A stretch of 64,000 bases of DNA from Nitrospirillum iridis (GCF_014205765.1 NZ_JACIIZ010000024.1:21067-85066); one strand, 5' to 3'. Positions 25,374-34,654 are shown, counted from the stretch's first letter. Notes: generated from the letters alone by a model not told the origin. A program made the numbers and translations.

Positions 25374-27065
25374 ATGTCTATTGAAGCGCGGCACGGGGGT
25401 AACCTTTCGCCGCAACAGATCCGGACCGGCCGCACCATTCCGCGCGCCGTCCTTATGACCTCGGCCTGCGTCGCCCTGACGGGGGTGGCCCTGATGGGTG
25501 GGGTGACGGCCGCCCACGCGGACGACACGGCCACGACCACGAAGCATAAGAAGGCCGCGGCCACCGTCGCGACCGCCGCCACGCCCACCCAGGTGGTGGC
25601 GACCCAGGCGCAGATCGACGCGCTGAACAGGCAGATCCAGGCGCTGCAGACGCAGTTGCAGGCGCTGGCGACCCAGCAGGACACCAACGCCAAGGCGGTG
25701 GTGGAGTCCCGCGCGGCGGCCGAGAAGGCGGCCACCGCCGCCACTCAGATCGCCCAGCAGCAGAAGGTGACCGACCCCAACGACAACGCCCTGCGCCTGG
25801 GCAAGGGCGTGAAGCTGACCTTCGGTGGCTTCATCGAAGCGGCCAGCATCTACCGCTCGCGCAACATGACCGCCGACGTGGGCACCCCCTACGCCAGCAT
25901 CCCGCTGAAGAACTCCTCCAACTACGACCGGGGTGAGTTCCGTGGCAGCGCGCGCCAGAGCCGCGTGACCATGCTGGCCGAAAGCGACGTGGGCCCCGAC
26001 ACCCATTTGGGCGCCTATTTCGAGGCGGACTTCCTGGGTGTTGGCACCGCGTCCAACAGTGGTCAGAGCAACAGCTATGTGCCGCGCCTGCGCCAGGGCT
26101 ACATGACGGCCGACTGGAAGGACGCCGGCTGGCACCTGCTGGCGGGCCAGTCCTTCAGCCTGGTGACGACCAACAAGTCGGGGATCGATCCGCGCACCGA
26201 AGCGCTGCCCATGGGGCCGGACGCCCAGTACGCCGCGGGCTTTGACTGGACCCGCAATTGGGGCGTGCGTGTGGTCAAGGATTGGGACCGGAAGTACTGG
26301 CTGGGCGTGGCGCTGGAAAGCCCGCAGGCCGCGATCACCGGGTCGACGTCGCTGGTCAGCGCCAGCTACACCAACACCGGTGGCTCGCTGCTGAACAGCA
26401 CCGCGAATTACTCCACCGACATCGCCCCCGACCTGGTGGTGAAGTTCGCGGCCGAGCCGGGATGGGGCCATTACGAGGTGTTCGGCCTGGCGCGTGAGTT
26501 CCAGAGCCGGGTGGCTGGCGAGAACTACACCGAGACCGGCTTTGGCATCGGTGCCGCCGCCATCCTGCCGGTGGTGCCCAAGTATGTGGATGTCCAACTG
26601 AGCACCATGGCTGGCCAGGGCGTCGGCCGCTACGGCTCCTCCAGCCTGCCCGACGTGGCCGTTTCGCCCTATGGCCACCTGTCGCCCATCACCGAGGTCA
26701 CGGCCATGGCCGGTGTCATCGGCCATCCCAACACCGATTGGGACCTGTACGCCTACTACGGTTTGGAACAGGCCGACAGCAAGGCCTTCACCGTGGCCGG
26801 CAAGGCCTACGGCTACGGCAACGGCCTGGCGGTCAACACCGGTTGCTACACCGAGAACTCCTCGCTGGCCTGCACCGGCAACACCCGCTCCGTCCGCGAG
26901 GCGACCGCCGGCTTTTGGTGGAAATTCTACCACGGCAACATGGGCACCATGCAGTTCGGCATGCAGGGCGAATACATCCGCCGCGACATCTTCCAGGGCG
27001 TCGGCGGCAGCCCCAGCACCGACGACACGGTCGTCTACACCGCGTTCCGCTACTACCCGTTCTGA
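25374..27065 (+). CDS. Trimeric outer-membrane porin, DcaP-like
   Basis: A 563-residue outer-membrane channel. An extended signal region ends at about TAAHADD. A coiled-coil segment rich in Gln, Ala and Leu (QAQIDALNRQIQALQTQLQA, about residues 78-97) precedes the barrel, as in DcaP-type trimeric porins, where it extends into the periplasm. The barrel starts with LTFGGFIEAASIYRSRN and ends with the terminal aromatic strand AFRYYPF, the C-terminal Phe needed for Bam-dependent insertion. It would allow diffusion of small, probably anionic or dicarboxylic solutes; substrate preference is inference. The ATG at 25374 has GGAGTGG seven bases upstream. A strong terminator follows. Confidence 0.85.
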   Translation: MSIEARHGGNLSPQQIRTGRTIPRAVLMTSACVALTGVALMGGVTAAHADDTATTTKHKKAAATVATAATPTQVVATQAQIDALNRQIQALQTQLQALATQQDTNAKAVVESRAAAEKAATAATQIAQQQKVTDPNDNALRLGKGVKLTFGGFIEAASIYRSRNMTADVGTPYASIPLKNSSNYDRGEFRGSARQSRVTMLAESDVGPDTHLGAYFEADFLGVGTASNSGQSNSYVPRLRQGYMTADWKDAGWHLLAGQSFSLVTTNKSGIDPRTEALPMGPDAQYAAGFDWTRNWGVRVVKDWDRKYWLGVALESPQAAITGSTSLVSASYTNTGGSLLNSTANYSTDIAPDLVVKFAAEPGWGHYEVFGLAREFQSRVAGENYTETGFGIGAAAILPVVPKYVDVQLSTMAGQGVGRYGSSSLPDVAVSPYGHLSPITEVTAMAGVIGHPNTDWDLYAYYGLEQADSKAFTVAGKAYGYGNGLAVNTGCYTENSSLACTGNTRSVREATAGFWWKFYHGNMGTMQFGMQGEYIRRDIFQGVGGSPSTDDTVVYTAFRYYPF

Positions 27066-27076
27066 GGTTTCACGCC

Positions 27077-27108
27077 GGCCCGGCCCCCCACGTGGGGGCC
27101 GGGCCTTT
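27077..27108 (+). terminator. Rho-independent terminator of the porin gene
   Basis: Perfect 12-bp stem GGCCCGGCCCCC (27077-27088) / GGGGGCCGGGCC (27094-27105) with a five-base loop, then TTT. It begins 12 bases after the stop codon. Confidence 0.85.
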
Positions 27109-27177
27109 CCCCGGGGCCCGCGCCATCATGAAAGCTTGATGGGTGGGCCCGTCCCTGAAGAAAGGAGCACGATCATC

Positions 27178-27654
27178 ATGCCGGACAAAGCGACCGCCAA
27201 GACCAAGGACCGCCCCGGGGACCAGCGGGTCATGACCACCTTCCGCCTGGAACCGGACCTGCTGCGGCAGATCAAGATCCGCGCGGCGCTGGATGGCACC
27301 AGCATCAACGCGCTGATGGAGCAGGGCATCCGCCACATCCTGCGCATCAACCGCGAGAACGACGGGTTCGTGCGCCGCTTCATCATCTTCGTGGCGGAAC
27401 TGAGCCCGGCGGAAATGCAGCGCCTGGGTGCCGGCATGGATGACATCGTCGTGGATGCCGGCGGCGGCGACTTCTACCTGTGGGCCCATGGCCTGCGCCG
27501 CGCCGACGGCGACCGCACGGTGTTCAACAGCCATACCCTGGCGGATGCCGCCCTGTCCGCCCGCCAAATCCGCCAACACCTGCTGGATCACGCCGATGCC
27601 CTGGTGAATGCGCCGCAGGGCGAAATGGTCCCGGCCCGCGCCGGCCGCGCATAG
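27178..27654 (+). CDS. Ribbon-helix-helix domain protein
   Basis: A 158-residue protein. Residues about 17-55 (RVMTTFRLEPDLLRQIKIRA and DGTSINALMEQGIRHIL) match an Arc/CopG-like ribbon-helix-helix DNA-binding fold: a short beta strand, then two helices. The remaining 100 residues have no recognised domain. The ATG follows AAAGGAGCAC. No toxin-like gene adjoins it, so it is not an obvious antitoxin; a stand-alone regulator is more likely. The frame is open far upstream, but that part runs antiparallel to porin coding sense and is not used. Confidence 0.7.
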   Translation: MPDKATAKTKDRPGDQRVMTTFRLEPDLLRQIKIRAALDGTSINALMEQGIRHILRINRENDGFVRRFIIFVAELSPAEMQRLGAGMDDIVVDAGGGDFYLWAHGLRRADGDRTVFNSHTLADAALSARQIRQHLLDHADALVNAPQGEMVPARAGRA

Positions 27655-27826
27655 GCGGCTGACGGCACCCTGCCGCCCCATCCCTGGCAGTCTCAAGAGT
27701 CGCTGTATGCATATATTGAGGAATGACGTCCATGTCGGCTGATTTCTTCGATTTAAGACTCATATTGCATGCATCTGCGCCTTGAGGTACATATGCTCCA
27801 TAAGCAAATGCGGGAGGGATGGCGCC
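27655..27826 (+). promoter_or_regulatory. Promoter region of the vanA-vanR-vanB genes
   Basis: An AT-enriched stretch with TGCAT-containing elements: GTATGCATATAT near 27705 and ATTGCATGCATC near 27765, about 60 bases apart in partly inverted form. These are candidate operators for the GntR regulator encoded in the same operon. The ribosome-binding site GGGAGGG is at 27812-27818. Confidence 0.35.
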
Positions 27827-28969
27827 ATGGTTCAGGACAATCGCGCTCAGGCCGAGGGGGCTGGCTGGGTCACCGGCCGGTCGCTGGTATCCGGTGAGAC
27901 GGCACCGGCCAAGGCATGGCCGGACAATGCCTGGTACGCGGCCGCCTGGGACCATGAGGTGGGCCGGGCCCTGTTCGCCCGCACCATCTGCGGCAAGCAG
28001 CTGGTGTTCTACCGCCAGCAGGACCGCACGCCCGTGGCGTTGGACGACGCGTGCTGGCACCGCCTGGCGCCCCTGTCCAAGGGCCGGCTGGTGGGCGACA
28101 GGGTGCGCTGCGGCTACCATGGCCTGGAATACGCCGCCACCGGCCGCTGCACCCACATGCCCTCCCAGGAAACGCTGAACCCGGCGGCCTGCGTGCGCGC
28201 CTATCCGGTGGTGGAACGCCACCGGTTCCTGTGGGTGTGGATGGGGGATCCGGCCCTGGCCGACCCCGCCCTGGTGCCCGACCTGCATTGGAACCACGAT
28301 CCCGACTGGGCCGGCGATGGCCGGCTGATCACGGTGAAGTGCGACTACCGCCTGGTGCTGGACAATTTGATGGACCTGACGCACGAAACCTTCGTGCATG
28401 GCTCCAGCATCGGCAATGAGGCGGTGGCGGAGTCGCCCTTCCAGGTGACGCACACGGACAAGACGGCGACCGTCACCCGTTGGATGCACGACATTGAGCC
28501 GCCGCCCTTCTGGGCCGCCCAGCTGGGCAAGCCCGGCCGGGTCGACCGTTGGCAGATCATCCGGTTCGAGGCGCCCTGCACCATCGCCATCGATGTCGGC
28601 GTGGCCCCGGCTGGCACCGGCGCGCCGGAGGGCGACCGCAGCCAGGGCGTCAACGGCTATGTGCTGAACACCATCACGCCGCAGGCGGATGGCAGCTGCC
28701 ATTACTTCTGGGCCTTCTGCCGCAACTACCGCGTGACCGAACAGCGCCTGACCCATGAGCTGCGCGAGGGCGTGCACCGCATCTTCGGCGAGGATGAGGA
28801 GGTCTTGGAGGCGCAGCAGCGCGCCATTGAAAGCCACCCCGACCGCCGCTTCTACAACCTCAACATCGACGCCGGCGGCATGTGGGCCCGCCGCCTGATC
28901 GATCGCATGATAGCGGCCGAAGACGACCGGTCCGCCGGGCGGGGACAGGCGGCGGAGGCCGCCGAATGA
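27827..28969 (+). CDS. vanA: Vanillate O-demethylase oxygenase-type Rieske protein
   Basis: A 380-residue terminal oxygenase. The Rieske 2Fe-2S ligands are Cys76-x-His78 and Cys95-x2-His98 (DACWHRLAPLSKG, VRCGYHG). The mononuclear iron site is in NLMDLTHETFVHGSS (about 181-195), with two His spaced as in VanA. It would remove the methyl group of vanillate or a similar methoxybenzoate, giving protocatechuate and formaldehyde, with electrons from the reductase at 29764. The ATG at 27827 follows GGGAGGG; an in-frame ATG upstream lacks conservation. The stop overlaps the start of the GntR gene by 4 bases. Exact substrate is not proven; related enzymes act on other methoxylated acids. Confidence 0.85.
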   Translation: MVQDNRAQAEGAGWVTGRSLVSGETAPAKAWPDNAWYAAAWDHEVGRALFARTICGKQLVFYRQQDRTPVALDDACWHRLAPLSKGRLVGDRVRCGYHGLEYAATGRCTHMPSQETLNPAACVRAYPVVERHRFLWVWMGDPALADPALVPDLHWNHDPDWAGDGRLITVKCDYRLVLDNLMDLTHETFVHGSSIGNEAVAESPFQVTHTDKTATVTRWMHDIEPPPFWAAQLGKPGRVDRWQIIRFEAPCTIAIDVGVAPAGTGAPEGDRSQGVNGYVLNTITPQADGSCHYFWAFCRNYRVTEQRLTHELREGVHRIFGEDEEVLEAQQRAIESHPDRRFYNLNIDAGGMWARRLIDRMIAAEDDRSAGRGQAAEAAE

Positions 28970-29733
28970 CACGGGAACGGGTGGCGGAGGATGAGGGCCG
29001 GGGCATGCAGGTCGTGCGCGCCCAGCAGGGCCTGCGCGAACTGATCCTGGCGGGGGACCTGCCCCCCGGCAAGCGCGTGTCGGAACCGGCCATGGTGGAC
29101 AGGCTGGGCGTCTCGCGCACGCCGGTGCGCCTGGCGCTGGAGCGGCTGGCGCAAGAGGGGCTGGTGGCGCCTGGCGCCACCGGCGGCTTCGTCGTCCGCG
29201 CCTTCACCGCCGCCGATCTGGCCGACGCCATCGAGGTGCGCGGCACGCTGGAGGGGCTGGCCGCCCGCCTGGCGGCCGAACGCCGCCCCACGGCGTCTGA
29301 CCTCGCCCCGTTGCGCGACTGCGTCGCGGCGCTGGACGGGGTGGTGGGCCGGCCCGCGCTGAGCGAGGCCGACTTTGATGCCTACGTCCAGCTCAACGCT
29401 TTTTTCCATGAGGAACTGACCCGCTTGTCGGGCAGCACCGTGGTCGCCCGCGCCATCGAGCAGGCGGCCGCCCAGCCCTTCGCCAGCCCGTCCGCCTTCG
29501 TGCAACTGCACGCGACCGAACCGGTGGGCCGCGACACCCTGGTGATCGCCCAGGACCAGCACCGCCTTTTGCTGGAGGCCATCGGCCGGGGCGAGGGCGC
29601 GCGGGCGGCGGCGCTGGCCGCCGAGCATGCCCGCGTGGCCCAGCGGCGCCTGCGCGCCGCCCTGGACGACGGCGACCGCCTGGCCGGGCTGCCCGCCGGG
29701 TCGCTGCTGCGCCTGGCCGCCGCGCGGGCCTGA
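28966..29733 (+). CDS. vanR: GntR/FCD-family regulator of the vanillate operon
   Basis: A 255-residue regulator of the FadR subgroup. An N-terminal winged helix (about 15-80) contains LGVSRTPVRLALERLAQEGL; the C-terminal FCD ligand domain has the acidic/His pocket residues (EVRGTLEGLAARLAA, QLNAFFHEEL, and the later DQHRLLLEAI). The start ATG overlaps the vanA stop in an ATGA arrangement, so translation is coupled. VanR proteins repress vanAB until vanillate binds. Its position inside the operon suggests autoregulation; the assignment as VanR is from context. Confidence 0.82.
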   Translation: MTRERVAEDEGRGMQVVRAQQGLRELILAGDLPPGKRVSEPAMVDRLGVSRTPVRLALERLAQEGLVAPGATGGFVVRAFTAADLADAIEVRGTLEGLAARLAAERRPTASDLAPLRDCVAALDGVVGRPALSEADFDAYVQLNAFFHEELTRLSGSTVVARAIEQAAAQPFASPSAFVQLHATEPVGRDTLVIAQDQHRLLLEAIGRGEGARAAALAAEHARVAQRRLRAALDDGDRLAGLPAGSLLRLAAARA

Positions 29734-29763
29734 ACACATACTGTTACGGGAAAGGAACGACCT

Positions 29764-30738
29764 ATGCGTTTCAAGGCGGAATGGGGACCGGCACGCCTGC
29801 TGGCCACCCGTGACGTGGCCGATGGCGTTCGGCAGTTCGACATCCTGCCCGAGGGGGCCGCGCCGGCCCATGGCCCGGGATCGCACATCCAGGTGCAGGT
29901 GCTGATCCAAGGCCAGCCGGATGTGCGCCATTACTCCCTGGTGGGCGAGGCGGGCGACGGGGTGCTGCGCATCGCGGTGAAGCGCCTGCCCGACAGCCGT
30001 GGCGGCTCCGCCTACATGTGGGGGTTGGAGCCCGGCGCCCGCCTCATGGTCAGCGCGCCCCTGAACCATTTCGAGCTGTCCGTCGGCCGGCCCGACTATC
30101 TGCTGATCGCCGGTGGCATCGGCATCACCCCCATTTCGTCGATGGCCCGGGCCTTGGCGCGCCGTGGTGCCCCCTTCCGTCTGCTCTACGCCGCCCGCCG
30201 GGCCGCTGACCTCGCCTATGCCGAGGAACTGGGCGCCGTGCTGGGCGATCGTCTGACGCTGTTCGTGGACGCCGACGGGCGCTTCATCGACTTCCCGGCG
30301 GAACTGGCGCGGGTGGCGCCGGGGGGCGAAGTCTACATTTGTGGCCCCGCGCCGATGATGGCGGCGGCGCGGCGGGCGTGGGAGGCGCTGGGCCGCCCAC
30401 CAGCGGACTTCCGGCTGGAGACCTTCGGCGCCGGCGGCGGCCAACCGGCCCAGCCCTTCGTCGCCCGGGTGCCGCGCCTGGATGTGGAGGTGACGGTGCG
30501 GGCCGACCAGACCCTGCTGTCAGCGTTGCGGGAGGCCGGCGCCGACCTGATGTATGACTGCCAGCGGGGCGAGTGCGGCCTTTGCGCCCTGGACGTGCTG
30601 GATGTCGCGGGCGGCTGCCTGGATCACCGCGACGTCTTCCTGAGTGAGCGGCAGAAGGCCGAGGGCCGCCAGATGTGCGTCTGCGTCTCCCGCGCCACCG
30701 GCACGGTCACGCTGGACACCGGGCACCGGCCAGGGTGA
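29764..30738 (+). CDS. vanB: Vanillate O-demethylase reductase-type protein
   Basis: A 324-residue class IA-type reductase. The flavin domain (about 1-100) includes RHYSLVGE; the NAD(P) domain (about 105-225) includes LIAGGIGITPISSMARAL and YICGPAPMM; the C-terminal 2Fe-2S ferredoxin domain has CQRGECGLC (about 266-274) and a fourth Cys near 303. It moves electrons from NADH through FMN to the VanA Rieske centre. The start ATG is 30 bases after vanR. It is the last gene of the operon; a MITE-like element with hairpins follows immediately. Confidence 0.88.
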   Translation: MRFKAEWGPARLLATRDVADGVRQFDILPEGAAPAHGPGSHIQVQVLIQGQPDVRHYSLVGEAGDGVLRIAVKRLPDSRGGSAYMWGLEPGARLMVSAPLNHFELSVGRPDYLLIAGGIGITPISSMARALARRGAPFRLLYAARRAADLAYAEELGAVLGDRLTLFVDADGRFIDFPAELARVAPGGEVYICGPAPMMAAARRAWEALGRPPADFRLETFGAGGGQPAQPFVARVPRLDVEVTVRADQTLLSALREAGADLMYDCQRGECGLCALDVLDVAGGCLDHRDVFLSERQKAEGRQMCVCVSRATGTVTLDTGHRPG

Positions 30739-30742
30739 GGGC

Positions 30743-30915
30743 TTATACCAGCGGCACGAGATTCTGACTCGTGCCGCTGTCGCCCGCGACTGCGGGCGCC
30801 GGAGATTTCTGGGGAGCCGAAGGCGGACTGGAAATCGAGGATCAGCCAAGGCGGCGGACGCCGCCGCCCGGCGCCTGAGGGGGCATTTGGTCACGATCAA
30901 ATGCCGCGCGTATTA
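30743..30915. mobile_element. MITE-like repeat with terminal inverted repeats and several hairpins
   Basis: The ends TTATACCAGCGGCA (30743-30756) and TGCCGCGCGTATTA (30902-30915) are inverted copies, matching at 11 of 14 positions. Inside are successive hairpins: AGCGGCACGAG/CTCGTGCCGCT (30751-30779), CGCCCGC/GCGGGCG (30781-30798), GATTTC/GAAATC, GGCGGCG/CGCCGCC, and GCATTTG/CAAATGC (30883-30904). It is 173 bases long with no coding capacity. Its right end supplies the stop codon of the phosphatase gene. A diverged copy of its core is at 45542-45639. Confidence 0.6.
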
Positions 30916-31746
30916 CAGCGGTGCTGGCCGTCGCGCGTCCAGGATGCGGACGTCCGCGCCGTGCAGGACCACGGCGGACAGGCGGCCGCTGCGGTAGGCG
31001 CCGGTGTCCACGGCGATGCGCTGGGGCAGGATGTCCACGTCCGGCACGATGGTGTGGCCGTGGACGATGACCTTTTCGTGCGGCCCCTCCGCCAGCATGA
31101 AGGGCGCGCGGATCCACAGCAGGTCCTCCGGCGCCTGTTCCACCAGCGGCACCCCGGGGCGGATGCCGGCGTGGACGAAGGCATAGTCGCCATAGACCAC
31201 CCAGTGCTCCAGCCCCTCCAGAAAAACGCGGTGCGATGGGGGCAGTTGGGCCGCCAGCGCCTCGCTGAGCGCCAGGGCCTGCAGCACCGGCGCCCCCTCG
31301 ATCACCACCGGCAGGCCGTAGCTGCGCAGTGTCGCCGGGCCGCCGAAATCCAGCCAGCGCAGGGCGGCCAGCGGATCCTCCAGGAAATCCAGCATGGTTT
31401 GTTCGTGGTTGCCGCGCAGGCAGTGGCGGCTGAAGCCGGGCAGCATGTCGTCCAGGGTGCGGCCGGTGGCATCGCCGCCGCCGCGCAGCAGGTCGATCAC
31501 CCCATGGCTGTCCGGCCCCCGGTCGACATAATCGCCCAACATGATCAGCACGGGCGTCAGCGGGCCATGGCGCCGCTCCATCCGGGCGTGGTCCCGGGCG
31601 ATGGCCTCCAGCAGTTGGCGCAGCAGCCCCAATTCGCCATGGACGTCGCCCACGGCATACAGGACGTGCCCCTCCGGCGCCTGCGGCCCGATGGATTCCG
31701 GGGCGGGCTCTGCCGGCCTGAGGGCGGCGCGCAGTCGGTTCAGCAT
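30913..31746 (-). CDS. Serine/threonine phosphatase-like metallophosphoesterase
   Basis: A 277-residue calcineurin-like phosphoesterase of the bacterial PP1/PP2A-like group. All motifs are visible: GDVHGELG (about residue 34), GDYVDRG (about 73), RGNHEQ (about 113), and VHGHT (about 227), with VDTGAYRSGRLSAVVL near the end. It binds two metal ions and would dephosphorylate proteins or small phosphates in the cytoplasm. Its stop codon TAA (30913-30915) lies in the terminal repeat of the MITE-like element, so the original C-terminus may have been altered by the insertion. It stands alone on the minus strand. Confidence 0.88.
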   Translation of the reverse strand: MLNRLRAALRPAEPAPESIGPQAPEGHVLYAVGDVHGELGLLRQLLEAIARDHARMERRHGPLTPVLIMLGDYVDRGPDSHGVIDLLRGGGDATGRTLDDMLPGFSRHCLRGNHEQTMLDFLEDPLAALRWLDFGGPATLRSYGLPVVIEGAPVLQALALSEALAAQLPPSHRVFLEGLEHWVVYGDYAFVHAGIRPGVPLVEQAPEDLLWIRAPFMLAEGPHEKVIVHGHTIVPDVDILPQRIAVDTGAYRSGRLSAVVLHGADVRILDARRPAPL

Positions 31747-31898
31747 CGCGAGGACATCCGAAAGGGATGCGGGATGATCAACGGTACGGGGTTCGCCGGT
31801 CCCTTGTCACCCTCCACGGACGTTTTCGCGCCGCAGGGCTGACGGCGATGAAACGCATTCAGACCTGGCAGACCTGGACGCCGGCCGTCGGGAAGGGT

Positions 31899-32870
31899 TT
31901 AGCGGCGGCCGGCGCGATACTCCCGGGGACTGACACCGAACTGCGCGCGGAAGCTGCGGCTGAAATGCGACAGGTCGTTGAACCCGGCGTCATAGGCGAT
32001 GGTGCTGATGCTGCTGGCGTCCGGGCCGTGGCTGGCGCGCAGCGCCGCCGCCACCAATTCCAGGCGGCGTGTCAGGATGTAGGCGGTCGCGGTGGTGCCG
32101 AGGCTGGCGAACACCATCTGCACGTAGCGCTGTGTGATGTCCAGCGCGGTGGCGATGGCGGCGCTGGACAGGTCCGGATCGCGGATATGGGCGTCGATGT
32201 GGGCGCGCACCCGGCGGGTCCAGTGGGTCAGGGCGCCGCGTCCGGCGCCCAGCCCCTCCATGGGCACGCCCGCCATCTCGCCGCGATAGGCCAGGGCCAC
32301 CACGTCCAGCACGATGTCCGTCACCGAGGCGCCCCAATCCGCTTCCGGGGGCAGGCCGGATTGCAGGGTGAGCGACCGCAGCAGGGACAGCAGCATGCGG
32401 GATTCCGGCCGGCCGCCGTCCATGCGGAGGCCGACGAAACGCTCCGGATCCGCCATCCGCTGGGTCAACAGCGATTGGGGCAGCTTCATCACCAGCATCT
32501 GGTTGGTGTCGGTGAAGCCGATCGAATAGGGGCTGCGGGTGTCGCACAGGGTCCAGTCCCCGTCGTTCAACAGGGCTTCGCGCTTGCCCTGCCGGTTCAG
32601 GCTTCGGCCCCGGTGTTGGGCGTGGATCTTGAAGCACGCCTCCTCCCGCTCCGTCCCCTGGGCGGGCAGCCGCGACACGGTGGCGGCACCGGATTCCACG
32701 TAGGCGAAATCCAGGCGCCCCAGCGGTTGGTGCACCATGGTCGCGCTGAAGTCACGGTCCCGGGGGTCGACGGCCACGTTGTTGAACGCCTTGCCGACGA
32801 TGTCGTTCCAGTAGCCCCGCCGCTTTTCCGGGGCCACGCCGTCGACGGAAAATCGCTCCATCGCGCCCAT
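31899..32870 (-). CDS. AraC/XylS-family activator, divergent from the esterase cluster
   Basis: A 323-residue regulator. The N-terminal part (about 10-180) is the AraC_binding_2-type domain found in FeaR- and XylS-like activators (ERFSVDGVAPEKRRGYWNDI at the start). The C-terminal double HTH (about 215-320) ends ISTIAYDAGFNDLSHFSRSF and FGVSPREYR, the family signature. The ATG at 32870 follows GGGAGGAAG; the frame upstream of it has no homology. It is transcribed away from the carboxylesterase, and two matching CCAAG direct-repeat operators are found before the esterase and the TonB-receptor genes. It is therefore the probable activator of this cluster, responding to an aromatic compound. Confidence 0.85.
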   Translation of the reverse strand: MGAMERFSVDGVAPEKRRGYWNDIVGKAFNNVAVDPRDRDFSATMVHQPLGRLDFAYVESGAATVSRLPAQGTEREEACFKIHAQHRGRSLNRQGKREALLNDGDWTLCDTRSPYSIGFTDTNQMLVMKLPQSLLTQRMADPERFVGLRMDGGRPESRMLLSLLRSLTLQSGLPPEADWGASVTDIVLDVVALAYRGEMAGVPMEGLGAGRGALTHWTRRVRAHIDAHIRDPDLSSAAIATALDITQRYVQMVFASLGTTATAYILTRRLELVAAALRASHGPDASSISTIAYDAGFNDLSHFSRSFRAQFGVSPREYRAGRR

Positions 32871-33030
32871 GGCTTCTTCCTCCCTGTTCTTTTCGCCCGT
32901 CGCCGGCCGCCGCCGGACCGTCCTGTCGGACTGTCTTCGGGGCACGGGTTGGACGGAAACCTCAGCATATCCGCAATTGTTATGGCACACAACAAGTGGC
33001 CGTCCGCGTCGCTGGCTGATGGACGATTAC

Positions 33031-33095
33031 TTCGCCTGGCGCCAAGTCGCGTTCGCGTCGGCCCAAGATCATCGCCCCGGCCCGTGTTTGCCTTG
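33031..33095 (+). promoter_or_regulatory. AraC-type operator/promoter upstream of the carboxylesterase
   Basis: CCAAG occurs twice at 33042-33046 and 33063-33067, exactly 21 bases apart, inside a longer block beginning TTCGCCTGGCGCCAAGTC. The block matches a second one at 34666-34731. A 21-base direct repeat is typical of AraC/XylS half-sites on one face of the helix. The second half-site is 59 bases before the start codon. Confidence 0.6.
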
Positions 33096-33121
33096 ACCGC
33101 TTGGAATGGCGGGAGTGTTGG

Positions 33122-34654
33122 ATGGGCGGCGTGCGGAATCAGGATGAGGACGGCCTGCTGGTGACCACGCCGGCCGGCCGGGTCCGGGGCGTGGTTCGGG
33201 ACGGTGTCAGGGTGTGGCGCGGGATTCCCTTCGCAGCCCCCCCTGTCGGCGATCGGCGCTTTCGCGCGCCCCAACCCGTCGAGCCCTGGCCAGGGGTGCG
33301 CGATGCGTCCGAGTTCGGCGCGATACCGATGCAGAAGCGGGGTTTCGAGGCGATGGGGGGTGCCGGTGAGGCGACGCCCATGGCCGAGGATAGCCTGACG
33401 ATCAACGTCACGGCGCCGCTGGCGCCGGCCCAGCGCCCCCGTCCCGTGGTGGTATGGATTTATGGCGGGGCCTTCGCCCTGGGCGGCAGCAGAAGCGAGC
33501 TGTTCCGCGGTGATCGCCTCGTCACCACGGGGGACGTCGTTTTCGTCAGTTTCAACTATCGGCTGGGTCTGTTCGGCTTCAACGATTTCAGCCCCTGGTC
33601 GACGCCGGACCATCCCATCGACGGCAACCTCGGCCTGCGCGACCAGATCGCGGCCCTGCGATGGGTCCAGGGCACGATCGCCGCCTTCGGGGGCGACCCC
33701 GGCAACGTGACCATCGCCGGCCACTCGGCGGGCGCCACGTCCGTGCTGTCGCTGATGTGCGCGCCGCCGGCCGCGGGCCTGTTCCATCGCGCTTTCGCCA
33801 TGAGCGCCGCCGGATACAGCGTTTTCGGCCGCGCCCGGCATGCCGTGCTGGCGCGGGAGATTCTCGGCTCGCTGGGCCTGGATCCGGCGGACGCGGCCGC
33901 GACCGGCCAGGCGCTGAAACGACTGCCGGCGGATCAGCTGGTGGCGGCGGCGTCCCGGCTCTTCTACGAGATCGCGCCGGATGCCTACCCCGGCATCCTG
34001 GCCGCCACCCCCGTCATCGACGGTGATGTCCTGCCGCGCCATCCGGTCGACGCCTTCCGCGAAGGGACCGCGCATCCGGTGCCCCTGGTCATCGGCACGA
34101 TGTTCCGGGAGGCCGCCATCCTGGACAAGGGCTTACCCCTGATGCCCAGCCGCGTCAGCCGGCTGGAGGCGATGTTCCGCGCCACCGATCCCGGGATCCG
34201 GGATCGGATCGCCGCCGTCTATCCCGGTTATCCATCGCGCAAGACGGCGGTCGATATCGCCGGCGACTTCACGTTTTGGGCCCCCTCCGTGCTGATGGCG
34301 GACGGCCATTCGCGGCGCGCGGACACCTGGGTCTATCGCTTCGACTATGCCACCCCCCTGGCGCGGCTGGCGTTCGGTGGGGCCACCCATGCCCTGGATC
34401 TTCCCATGCTGTTCGGCACCACCGGGGAAGGCGACCTCGGCCGATTGGATCTGTTTCGCCGCCGCCGGTCCAAGGCGGTCAGCCAGCGCTTCCAGGACGC
34501 GTTTCTCGCCTTCGCCCACGGCCGCGCCCCCGGCTGGTCGCGCTATGACGAAGGGGCGCGGCTGACGCGGATATTCGACACCACGGACCGGGAGGAAAGC
34601 GACCCCGGGCGGCAGCGGCGGATCGCCTGGGGCGATTATCGCGGCCCCGGTTAA
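33122..34654 (+). CDS. Carboxylesterase type B
   Basis: A 510-residue alpha/beta-hydrolase. The nucleophilic Ser is in GHSAGATS (about residue 201; most relatives have GESAGA), the oxyanion loop in IYGGAFALGG (about 114), the acidic residue region in GTMFREAAI (about 330) and the His in GATHALDLPMLFGT (about 420). No signal peptide is seen, so it acts in the cytoplasm. The ATG at 33122 follows GGGAG with good spacing. It is the first gene of a cluster with a TonB receptor and aryl aldehyde and alcohol dehydrogenases. Hydrolysis of an aryl or benzyl ester to release the aryl alcohol oxidised by the later enzymes is the most coherent role. Confidence 0.87.
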   Translation: MGGVRNQDEDGLLVTTPAGRVRGVVRDGVRVWRGIPFAAPPVGDRRFRAPQPVEPWPGVRDASEFGAIPMQKRGFEAMGGAGEATPMAEDSLTINVTAPLAPAQRPRPVVVWIYGGAFALGGSRSELFRGDRLVTTGDVVFVSFNYRLGLFGFNDFSPWSTPDHPIDGNLGLRDQIAALRWVQGTIAAFGGDPGNVTIAGHSAGATSVLSLMCAPPAAGLFHRAFAMSAAGYSVFGRARHAVLAREILGSLGLDPADAAATGQALKRLPADQLVAAASRLFYEIAPDAYPGILAATPVIDGDVLPRHPVDAFREGTAHPVPLVIGTMFREAAILDKGLPLMPSRVSRLEAMFRATDPGIRDRIAAVYPGYPSRKTAVDIAGDFTFWAPSVLMADGHSRRADTWVYRFDYATPLARLAFGGATHALDLPMLFGTTGEGDLGRLDLFRRRRSKAVSQRFQDAFLAFAHGRAPGWSRYDEGARLTRIFDTTDREESDPGRQRRIAWGDYRGPG

